Below are positions 1 through 5,775 of a stretch of 5,775 nucleotides of DNA, in pieces. The DNA lies in NCBI GenBank assembly GCA_021162305.1, contig JAGGYX010000103.1:1-5775 (forward strand), written 5' to 3'. The notes beneath the pieces were generated by a model, which searched no databases, was not told where the DNA came from, and saw nothing but the letters and a program-made list of their open reading frames with translations. The position numbers and the translations under genes are program-made. Origin of the DNA: Thermoplasmata archaeon (GTDB lineage Archaea; Thermoplasmatota; E2; UBA202; JdFR-43). The first letter of the stretch is position 1. Each line of letters begins with the position of its first letter.

Positions 1-3000
1 GTATATGAATAATATCACATGGAATACCTATGGAATATTTATAATGAGCAACTGGAGTTGGCTTTACTCATGGAATACAATAAGTACTAACAATATCTCT
101 AATAATGAAGAATGGGGGATTATTTTATTAGGAGTAGACAACGAAACAATTGTTGGTAATGATATAACGTGGAATAGTTATGGAGGTATATATGCTGAAT
201 CTTGCGAAAATATAACAATAGAAGACAACAATATCTCCTATAATGGATGGATGGATGCAGACACTGGAATTTATTTCTATTATACAAATTACAGTTATAT
301 TATAAACAATACAATAGTTGGAAATATGGAGGCTGGAATATGGTTAGAGAATTCTTCTTGGAATAAAATTATAGAGAATTATATTGCAGAGAATTACTGG
401 ATATATGATGGACCTGCTACAGGCATTCATATCACAGGGAATTCAAATCACACACTCATATTTGGAAATACAATAACAGAAAATGATGGTGGAATATATG
501 TAGAGGGAGGACCAAATGCAACTGGATACTATTACAATACAGATACACAAATTCACTGGAATAATATATATGATAATCAGTATGGTGGGGTATGGTATGA
601 TGTAATAGGATTCACTCCTTACATAGATGCAACATGGAATTATTGGGGCGCTGATAATGGGCCCTATAATGATACATGGGCTGATCCTGTAACTGGGCAA
701 CCAGCAAATGGAGATGGAGAGAACATTAGCTGGTATATTCATTTTGACCCATGGACAAATGTGAGCGTTGAACAATGCAATTATTATGAAATTGGCACAG
801 GAAGTCATGAATTTAACTTAACAGAAGAAATGAAAATAAAGGTTAATGTTACAACAAGTGGAAATACCTGGATAACAATAACAAACTATAGCGGAAATCC
901 GAGAGGGAATGAGCCAACAGAACTTATGCCACTATTCTTTGTTGATGTTAGCGTCGGAGATGAATCTGTTATTCAATGGCCAATAAATATTATAATATAT
1001 TATACTCAAGCAGATTTAGATAATGCTGGTTTGAATGAGCAGCAATTGTTGGGCATAGCATTCTGGAATGAAAGTAGCAAGATGTGGCAATATTATAACG
1101 ATACTGGAGTGAATAGGAATAATATCAGTATTGGAGGAAAATGGTATGAAGGATATTTATGGGCGAATGTTTGGCATCTGACGCCTTTAGCTCCTCTTGC
1201 TGATATTACACCGCCAACAACATATATAGAAGTAGGCTTACCAAATTATAATGGCATATGGGTTAATTTCACAACGCCAATATGGCTTAATGCCACCGAC
1301 AATGCAAATGGTTCTGGTGTAAATGCAACATATTATCGCATCTGGAATGGCTCATGGCATCCTGCTGATATGAATGATTATTATTGTGGAAACCATAATA
1401 TCACTTTAATTGGTTCAACATACTGGTATGTTGCTTATAACAATACAGTTATTTTCAATCCAATTCATTTCTGCGAGGAATGCACGCATTACCTCGAATA
1501 TTATAGCAGAGATAATGCAGGAAATGAAGAAAGTGTGACAAACCAAACATTTTATGTTGATGATAGTCCACCAGAAGTTACGAAAGAATATGGAGAGCCG
1601 AAATATATAGAGGGACCATTTATTGACCAGAGCCAGACCCGACACAGTTTAAGGTATACTGGTTATCCTTATTATCGACAAAGCTTCAAACCAAATGCAA
1701 CTGAAATAGACGCTGTTAAATTGTATCTAATTATCCCAAACACTCCAGCCAATGTAACAGTTAGTATTTGTAAGGATTCTAATGGAAATTATATTTTAGG
1801 GCAAGCTATGGTCAGATTTAATACTTCATATGATGGATGGTTTAGATTTAACTTCACTCACTCTATTGGAGTGATACCAAATCGCACATATTATATCTTT
1901 TTGAGGTTTGATCCGAGTGATTCAAATGGTTGGTATATCGCTAGTAACGGCCAATTTTATACTAGGGGAGAGGGTTATGCAGGTGCTACACCTGCAAACG
2001 ATTTTACTTTTCAAACATTATACTACAAACATTACATTACGAAAGATACACCAATATATCTCAATGCAACAGATATTCCAAAAGAACCAACAAAACTCAA
2101 TGGAACGAATTTTACATGGGTATTCTCATCAATATATGATAACGACAGCATACATTGGCTAATTAAGAATTTTGCAAATAAAGATATATATATCCATAGA
2201 TGGCTAAACTTTAGCAAAACAGTCATTCCTCTAGATGCATTAACTTGGGATGGAACAGGAGTAAATTGGGATGGGCCTTATCAGGATACGATACATCATA
2301 CCACAGATATATACCAATATATGCCACCCAATACAAGAGCGTGCCTCATCAGGTATAATGTTTCATGGAATGGTGGCGAGGAATTTGCCCGTGTTATTGC
2401 AGAGGCAATTGTATATTATAATGGTTCAAGCTGGGTGATAAATTATACGCTCATCAATTTTGATATTCTCAACAATTATAGCATGCCTGTAAATGACTTT
2501 GAACTCGAGTTATACAATGCATCTGGCAGCCCAATCACTCCAGCTGACATCTACGATTACTATGATGGATGGGGGGCGTCGCCAGAGATAAACAACAGAA
2601 GCAATGGCATTGAGCTTATATGGAGAGGAGAGCCAATAGATGGTGGAGAATGGTGCCATTTCGGATTGAATATTAGCAAGGAGATTGGTGAAGATGTTTT
2701 ATCTAATGTCGTGTATAATTGGACGGTTCATTGTGGCGTTGGAAGCTATAAGATATATTACAGAGTATGGAATAATGTAACAGGATGGAGTGATTGGAAT
2801 AGTGGAGAATGGAACAGCAGTGTTATTTTCAATCTTAGCAGCATAGGTGATAACTATAACTGCACCCATTACATTGAGTATTATGCTATCGACGATTTAG
2901 GAAATAATTACACTGAGCCATTGAATCAAACAGTATATGTGGATAATTCGCCACCAGTTAGCCAAGTTAACATTGGTGACCCAAGTTATTATAATGCTGA

Positions 3001-5775
3001 CGAGCAAATGTGGTTTGTTAGAACAGACACGCCAATATGGATTAATACAAGCGAAAATTACAGCGATAATAATACATGTGATTCAGGTTATCAATACTTC
3101 CATTGGGAAGCTTACATATGGAATGAAAGCATGAATGATTGGCAGCTATGCAATATTTCAGTATGGAATGGAACTGCATGGAGAAACGAAAGCTCTGGTA
3201 ATGAAACAGGCAACACACTAAAATTCCATTTCAATGAAGAATGCCATCATAAAATAGTTTACTATGATGTTGACAATCTTGGCAACTATAGAATACAGGA
3301 AACTGAATTCAAAGTAGATGACACACCACCATTTGTTGAAATTGAAATCAGCAGCGGTCCATCTGTAAACTATTATGTTACGACTCATACATATCTCCGC
3401 GTACATGCAGAAGATAGAGGAGAATGCCCGGTTGAAAGTGTTCATATAAAATATAATATATGGAGCGAGGCAAGAGGGTGGTATTATAACTGGGGCAATC
3501 TTCCAGAATTTGATGATGAAATAACGAGTCCATTCAATTTCACAGAAGAGTGCAGGCATTCAATATGGTATAATGTGAGTGATGACCTTGGCAACTATGT
3601 TGTCAACAATATATCATATAAAGTTGATGATACTCCTCCAACCTCATATGCATATCCAGCTAACGAAAGCATAGTTGGAAAAACAACAGCCATAACGATT
3701 CAATCATCTGACCCAGGAGAATGTGCCATTGACAGCAGCACAATACATTATCGCATATGGAATGGAAGCTGGTCATCATGGATAGCAAGCGGAGGCGGTT
3801 CTTCTGTAACATTATATTTCAATGAAAATTGCACTCATTATTTGCAATTCTGGGCTGGAGACAGCCTTGGAAATGCTGAGACGAGCATACATAACTATAC
3901 ATACTATGTTGATGATACTCCTCCAGAAACAAATATAACGGTAGGAAAACCAAATGTTTCAATAGCAGGCAATAAATATTTTGTTACAAGCCATACGCCA
4001 ATCTGGCTTAATGCAAGCGATACAGGATGCAATGGGGGAGCTGGAGTAAAAGAATTGCATTATATAATCATGTATAATGGACAGCCACAGCTTTATGTGG
4101 TTTATGACAATCAGGCTGGAGATTTGAATTCGACAAAAGGAATAATTTCAACAAAATTCACATTCGGCGAGGAATGCAATCATACCCTCGAATACTGGAG
4201 CATTGATAATGTAAGCAATGAAGAAAGCCATCATATTGTTTATTTCCTTGTTGATGATAGCTCGCCATTAATAAACAAAACAATTGGAGAGCCACAATAT
4301 GAAAAAGATGGAGAGCTATATATAACAAGTAGCACACCAATATGGATTAATGCCAGTGATACTGGAGCAACAGAAGAATGCACAGTTGCTTCCGTTCATA
4401 TAAATGTGTCGGTATATTCCTTCGCTACTGAAAGCTGGGAATATTATGAGGATGTAGTGGAGGACGGATGGGCACATGTATATTTCACCATTGATGAGGA
4501 ATGCAAACACTGGATAAACATTACGGTATGGGATGATTTGAACAATACAGTATATCATAACGAAACAGTTTATGTTGATAATACGCCGCCAATATTGAAT
4601 AAAGAAATAGGAAAGCCGAAATATGAGAATGAAGAAACGATATTATTTGAAGATTTTGAAAGCTGGCCACCAGCAGGATGGACAGATGAATGTGGTATAT
4701 GGTTTGCATCTTCTACAAATAATGCAGGAGGAACATCACCAGAAGCATGGTTGCATTGGCAGAATGCTGTAAGTGGTTGCAAGCTTTATACTTATGCAAT
4801 TAATACCACTGGTTATATAGAATTGTTGCTTTCCTTCAAAACTTATGTAGATGATTATGCTGGCGGATATACATTGCATGTGGCAACAAGTACAGATGGT
4901 TTAACTTGGCATGATGTATGGAGTATAAGTCCAACCTCTGACTATGGACCATCCACAGAGAATATTGTGCTTACAACTGCAGATGGAGTAGGCTCACCAA
5001 CATTATATATAGCATTTATAGGTACTGGAGATTTATGGTGGGGGCTGAATGACTGGTATATTGACGATGTAAAATTGGAAGGAAAACCATTATTCATCAC
5101 ATCTCATACGCCCATCTACCTCAACATAACAGATGCTGGTTCATGCATCGTAGGCTCATTGCATGTCAAAGTAGGAATATACAATGGAACATGGAATTAT
5201 ACATGGTATAATAGCAGCGATAGCCCACTCAATCTAACAATATTCATGCATGAAGAATGCATTCATTATCTCAACATAACAATGTATGATGATCTCGGCA
5301 ACGTTGCATATGACAATGAAACATTTTATGTTGATGATAGCCCGCCAGAAGGAAGCATAGATATAAATCCATATGTGCAGGAAGCACCATTATGGATAAA
5401 TGTAACAGCTTGGGACATGCCAGAATGTGCAGCGAGTGGAGTAAAAAATGTTACATTGTATTATCGCTACTCCTGCAACAATGCAACATGGACAGAATGG
5501 AATGAAATGGAAACAAAAACAATGCAGCCATATTCATGGTATTTTGCAACACTTCAACCAGGCTACTATGAATTCTATGCAATCATATATGACAACCTTG
5601 GTCATGTTAATTCTACATCAATAGCGAGACTATGTGTTCCATTGAATATTACATATGAATTGCACAAAGGATGGAATTTGATTTCTGTGCCTATAAGCGT
5701 GACATGGAAAGCATGGGATTTATATAACTATACTGGCAAGGTCATCACAACAATTGTAATGCTCAATAAAACTCA
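1..5775 (+). CDS. Giant modular surface protein/adhesin (partial, both ends missing)
   Basis: A single frame, with codons starting at base 2, stays open across the window (1924 full codons; base 1 is the third base of the preceding codon and 5774-5775 begin the next). Domains in order: parallel beta-helix (residues 1-256), post-helix beta domain (257-400), nine Ig-like VDD-x-PP units (401-1880) with three inserted domains, then the start of a GWNLISVPI region. The protein is rich in Asn, Tyr, Trp and Thr, poor in Lys and Arg, and has about ninety N-x-S/T sequons, as expected of an exported, N-glycosylated archaeal surface protein. The Met at residue 2 is not taken as the start: it lies inside a beta-helix coil and no signal peptide follows. 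No stop or transmembrane anchor is seen, so both ends lie outside. Likely role: surface attachment or stalk, perhaps carbohydrate binding. Coding status is near certain; the function is inferred from domain types only. Confidence 0.93.
2..769 (+). other. Right-handed parallel beta-helix domain (C-terminal part)
   Basis: About eight coils of 23-31 residues can be read, each with an N-x-I turn and a G-I/V-x-hydrophobic strand, for example WGIILLG, GGIYAES, TGIYFYY, AGIWLEN, TGIHITG, GGIYVEG and GGVWYDV. This is the PbH1/NosD-like pattern of a solenoid with stacked Asn. The helix closes with N-Y-W-G-A-D-N-G-P (638-664) and W-Y-I-H-F-D-P-W (731-754), the 'WG..xGP ... PW' ending typical of these proteins. 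The first coil is already in progress at base 2, so more helix lies upstream. Family members include polysaccharide lyases and hydrolases, NosD-type periplasmic proteins and adhesins. No catalytic residues can be assigned here, so enzymatic activity is not claimed. Coils are insertion-prone; those at residues 80-150 are longer than the basic 22-24. Confidence 0.85.
770..1201 (+). other. Beta-rich domain after the helix ('YYTQADLDNAGL' type)
   Basis: This 144-residue segment (257-400) has no helix coils and no VDD-x-PP hinge. It opens with a strand-rich part, then has Y-Y-T-Q-A-D-L-D-N-A-G-L from 998, F-W-N-E-S-S-K-M-W about twenty residues later, and ends W-A-N-V-W-H-L-T-P-L-A-P-L. The order 'YT..DL..AGL.E..L....W......W', then an 'anV.H.t..ap' end, is a recurrent small domain in archaeal and bacterial surface proteins, commonly next to beta-helices or before an anchor. 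I recognise the pattern but cannot give it a family name. It has one Cys (776-778) with no partner nearby. It probably caps the helix and joins it to the Ig-like stalk. Confidence 0.6.
1202..1573 (+). repeat. Ig-like unit A
   Basis: Residues 401-524. It starts D-I-T-P-P directly after the post-helix domain, has T-T-P-I-W-L-N-A-T-D, then Y-Y-R-I-W-N-G-S-W, then C-E-E-C-T-H-Y-L-E-Y (1472 onward), D-N-A-G-N and Y-V-D-D-S-P-P. There are three Cys (1385, 1472, 1481), one more than the usual pair: the extra Cys directly precedes the E-E-C motif. The stretch between the R-I-W strand and the Cys motif (about 1350-1470) is longer than in the short units. Confidence 0.8.
1622..2029 (+). other. Inserted jelly-roll-like domain (insert 1, in unit B)
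   Basis: About 136 residues (541-676) between the 'G-E-P-K-Y' strand and the 'T-P-I-Y-L-N' strand of unit B. The readable pattern is R-Q-S-F-K-P-N-A-T-E-I-D-A-V-K-L-Y-L (from 1676), V-T-V-S-I-C, L-G-Q-A, W-F-R-F-N-F (from 1838), R-T-Y-Y-I-F-L-R-F (1883-1909), G-W-Y-I-A-S, and D-F-T-F-Q-T (2000-2017). The order 'QSF.P....i..v.ly......v.v.i ... W....f ... Y.i.l ... dF.F.t' matches a jelly-roll module common in bacterial and archaeal exported proteins and thought to bind carbohydrate or act as a spacer. Its single Cys (1769) has no local partner. The only two CGA arginine codons I saw in the reading frame (1640, 1676) are here. The fold is inferred from the pattern. Confidence 0.6.
2075..2728 (+). 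other. Unrecognised inserted domain (insert 3, in unit B)
   Basis: About 218 residues (692-909) interrupt unit B between the 'L-N-A-T-D' strand and the H-C-G-V-G-S loop. They may form two subdomains. The first, to about 2460, contains W-D-G-T-G-V-N-W-D-G-P-Y and R-Y-N-V-S-W-N-G-G-E-E-F-A. The second has N-D-F-E-L-E-L-Y (from 2492), Y-Y-D-G-W-G (2558-2575), I-E-L-I-W-R-G-E-P (2609-2635) and G-G-E-W-C-H-F-G-L. This second part resembles a module I have seen in archaeal exported proteins, but I cannot name it. There are two Cys (2342, 2654); the second is again followed directly by His. It is probably beta-rich; no function is assigned. Confidence 0.45.
2957..3331 (+). repeat. Ig-like unit C
   Basis: Residues 986-1110. 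It has N-I-G-D-P-S-Y-Y, then R-T-D-T-P-I-W-I-N-T-S, N-N-T-C-D-S-G-Y (Cys at 3077), W-N-E-S-M-N-D-W-Q-L-C, E-E-C-H-H-K-I-V-Y-Y (Cys at 3242), D-N-L-G-N and K-V-D-D-T-P-P. It carries three Cys; the extra one (3149) lies in the middle loop. The segment 3158-3220 is especially dense in sequons (N-I-S, N-G-T, N-E-S, N-E-T within about twenty residues). The aromatic residue before V-D-D is replaced by Lys. Confidence 0.8.
3332..3640 (+). repeat. Ig-like unit D
   Basis: Residues 1111-1213, a compact unit. It has V-T-T-H-T-Y-L-R-V-H-A-E-D in place of the T-P-I-W-L-N strand, then R-G-E-C-P-V-E-S-V-H-I-K-Y (Cys at 3425), E-E-C-R-H-S-I-W-Y (Cys at 3551), D-D-L-G-N and K-V-D-D-T-P-P. It has exactly two Cys, the basic pair of the repeat. 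Confidence 0.8.
3641..3925 (+). repeat. Ig-like unit E (shortest)
   Basis: Residues 1214-1308, the shortest unit at 95 residues and the best minimal model. It lacks the 'xGxPxY' opening and begins like a conventional Ig-like fold (Y-P-A-N-E-S), followed by D-P-G-E-C-A-I-D-S (Cys at 3722), H-Y-R-I-W-N-G-S-W-S-S-W, a Gly/Ser turn (G-G-G-S-S), E-N-C-T-H-Y-L-Q-F-W (Cys at 3830), D-S-L-G-N and Y-V-D-D-T-P-P. One of the two E residues of the Cys motif is Asn. Confidence 0.82.
3926..4267 (+). repeat. Ig-like unit F
   Basis: Residues 1309-1422. It has V-G-K-P-N, then T-S-H-T-P-I-W-L-N-A-S-D, T-G-C-N-G-G-A-G-V (Cys at 4028), G-E-E-C-N-H-T-L-E-Y-W (Cys at 4175), and D-N-V-S-N in place of D-x-L-G-N. 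The hinge is L-V-D-D-S-S-P: the first Pro of the usual P-P is Ser, the only hinge of this kind in the array. Confidence 0.8.
4268..4591 (+). repeat. Ig-like unit G
   Basis: Residues 1423-1530. The full opening is present without interruption: T-I-G-E-P-Q-Y-E-K-D-G-E-L-Y-I-T-S-S-T-P-I-W-I-N-A-S-D (described in pieces at 4280-4360). Then come E-E-C-T-V-A-S-V-H-I (Cys at 4379), D-E-E-C-K-H-W-I-N-I (Cys at 4502), D-D-L-N-N (Gly of L-G-N lost) and Y-V-D-N-T-P-P. This unit shows what units B and H look like without the domain inserted at the P-K-Y / I-T junction. Confidence 0.82.
4592..5347 (+). repeat. Ig-like unit H, split by an adhesin-like domain
   Basis: Residues 1531-1782. The core is E-I-G-K-P-K-Y-E-N-E-E-T (to 4639), then, after a 148-residue insert, P-L-F-I-T-S-H-T-P-I-Y-L-N-I-T-D (from 5087), G-S-C-I-V-G-S-L-H-V (Cys at 5144), H-E-E-C-I-H-Y-L-N-I (Cys at 5258), D-D-L-G-N and Y-V-D-D-S-P-P. 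Removing the insert restores a unit almost superimposable on unit G. Confidence 0.8.
4640..5083 (+). other. Inserted choice-of-anchor J / cleaved-adhesin-like domain (insert 2)
   Basis: About 148 residues (1547-1694) inside unit H. It begins F-E-D-F-E-S-W-P-P-A-G-W (4646-4681), the usual 'eDFEs..pPaGW' opening of this beta-sandwich family, continues with the signatures S-P-E-A-W-L-H-W, Y-I-E-L-L-L-S-F-K, Y-T-L-H-V-A-T-S-T-D-G-L-T-W, and ends W-Y-I-D-D-V-K-L-E-G (5054-5083), the typical closing strand. Relatives include MAM-like domains and the cleaved adhesin domains of gingipains; roles are binding of proteins, haem or glycans. It has its own Cys pair (4691 and 4778), suggesting a private disulfide. 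Assignment to the broad family is firm; the ligand is unknown. Confidence 0.78.
5348..5641 (+). repeat. Ig-like unit I, terminal and degenerate
   Basis: Residues 1783-1880. It keeps A-P-L-W-I-N-V-T-A-W-D, M-P-E-C-A-A-S-G-V (Cys at 5426), V-T-L-Y-Y-R-Y-S-C (Cys at 5474) and Y-D-N-L-G-H, but the E-E-C-x-H motif is replaced by a Y-S-W-Y-F-A-T-L-Q-P-G-Y-Y-E-F-Y strand and the V-D-D-x-P-P hinge by A-R-L-C-V-P (Cys at 5633). It looks like a conventional Ig/FnIII-type unit that ends the array, with three Cys placed differently from the others. Confidence 0.72.
5642..5775 (+). other. Start of C-terminal GWNLISVPI region (cut by window end)
   Basis: Immediately after unit I comes K-G-W-N-L-I-S-V-P-I (5666-5695). 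'GWNLISxPx' is a familiar opening of the C-terminal part of archaeal and some bacterial surface proteins, usually followed by 100-200 residues and then an anchor. Only about 44 residues are in the window, ending in N-K-T, and no transmembrane segment or sorting motif is reached. It suggests that the C-terminus is a few hundred bases downstream. Confidence 0.65.

Larger units (their letters stand above)
1574..2956 (+). repeat. Ig-like unit B, split by two inserted domains
   Basis: Residues 525-985, far longer than the other units because two domains interrupt it. The core pieces are E-Y-G-E-P-K-Y-I-E-G-P-F (1586-1621), then I-T-K-D-T-P-I-Y-L-N-A-T-D (2036-2074), then H-C-G-V-G-S-Y-K-I-Y-Y-R-V-W (from 2729), N-C-T-H-Y-I-E-Y-Y (from 2858), D-D-L-G-N and Y-V-D-N-S-P-P. 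Joined together these restore a standard unit, including the Cys (2732) that would pair with the Cys of N-C-T-H (2861). The usual E-E before this Cys is replaced by Y-N. Confidence 0.78.
1202..5641 (+). repeat. Array of nine Ig-like VDD-x-PP / EECxH units
   Basis: Nine divergent units of about 95-125 core residues follow one another without linkers. The consensus order is: a short strand, usually ending in 'xGxPxY'; 'T-x-T-P-I-W/Y-L/I-N-A-S/T-D'; a loop with a Cys (often G-E-C or E-C-x-V-x-S); a strand such as 'H-Y-R-I-W-N-G-S-W'; 'F-N/T-E-E-C-x-H-Y-L-x-Y'; 'D-x-L-G-N'; and 'Y-V-D-D-T/S-P-P', which begins the next unit. Hinges end at 1573, 2956, 3331, 3640, 3925, 4267, 4591 and 5347. The pattern resembles repeats often annotated as Ig-like or OmpL47-type in surface proteins; that name is family knowledge, not tested here. 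The units probably form a stiff extracellular stalk. They are divergent at the DNA level, so the array is old rather than recently amplified. Confidence 0.85.

Noticed and set aside
5..7. ATG at codon 2 as the gene start
   Set aside because: It is inside an ongoing beta-helix coil, no signal peptide follows, and there is no room for a ribosome binding site. The gene must start upstream.
443..808. 121-codon open frame on the - strand
   Set aside because: It lies antisense to the beta-helix, has an Ile/Cys/Tyr-rich composition typical of a reversed AT-rich Asn/Tyr-coding strand, and shows no recognisable motif.
1908..2162. 84-codon + strand frame, with another of 65 codons at 2937-3134
   Set aside because: Both are in the wrong phase, overlap strongly supported coding sequence, and read as low-complexity Ile/Gln/Thr shadows.
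1574..2956. Frameshift or assembly join inside unit B
   Set aside because: The unit is unusually long, but the frame is open throughout and the core pieces rejoin exactly, so nested domain insertion explains it better.
3218..3559. 113-codon open frame on the - strand
   Set aside because: Antisense to Ig-like units C and D, whose motifs are clearly conserved on the + strand. No family features.
1202..5347. CRISPR array or recent tandem DNA repeat
   Set aside because: The periodicity exists at the protein level with irregular unit length; no identical DNA repeats with spacers are present.

Overview
The whole window lies inside one very long protein-coding gene on the + strand, open at both ends. 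The frame whose codons start at base 2 runs without a stop or frameshift to the last base: 1924 complete codons (2-5773) plus two bases of the next. Residue numbers below count from the codon at base 2. No authentic start, signal peptide, stop, promoter, terminator, RNA gene, mobile element or CRISPR array is visible. All other open frames are short shadows of this gene.

The product is a modular, exported cell-surface protein or adhesin. Layout: (1) 2-769, the end of a right-handed parallel beta-helix (NosD/pectate-lyase-like coils); (2) 770-1201, a beta-rich domain of the kind that often follows such helices, ending in the WHLTPLAPLAD segment; (3) 1202-5641, nine tandem Ig-like units, most ending in a Y-V-D-D/N-S/T-P-P hinge and carrying a Cys-x-His motif (E-E-C-x-H) before a 'D-x-L-G-N' turn; (4) 5642 onward, the start of a C-terminal region opening with the G-W-N-L-I-S-V-P-I motif, cut by the window end. 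Three extra domains sit inside the Ig-like units: a jelly-roll-like domain (1622-2029) and an unrecognised domain (2075-2728) in unit B, and a 'choice-of-anchor J'/cleaved-adhesin/MAM-like domain (4640-5083) in unit H. The jelly-roll-like and adhesin-like inserts occupy the same point of the repeat.

The organism is most likely an archaeon, probably of the Thermoplasmatota or a related euryarchaeal lineage. This is inference from AT-rich DNA, heavy use of ATA (Ile) and AGA (Arg), about ninety N-x-S/T sequons, and an architecture (beta-helix, VDDTPP repeats, GWNLISVPI tail) that I associate with such surface proteins. A bacterium with similar proteins cannot be excluded. The parts fit one extracellular machine: a helix that may bind or cleave polysaccharide, a glycosylated and probably disulfide-stabilised stalk, lectin-like domains displayed from the stalk, and a C-terminal region leading to an anchor outside the window.
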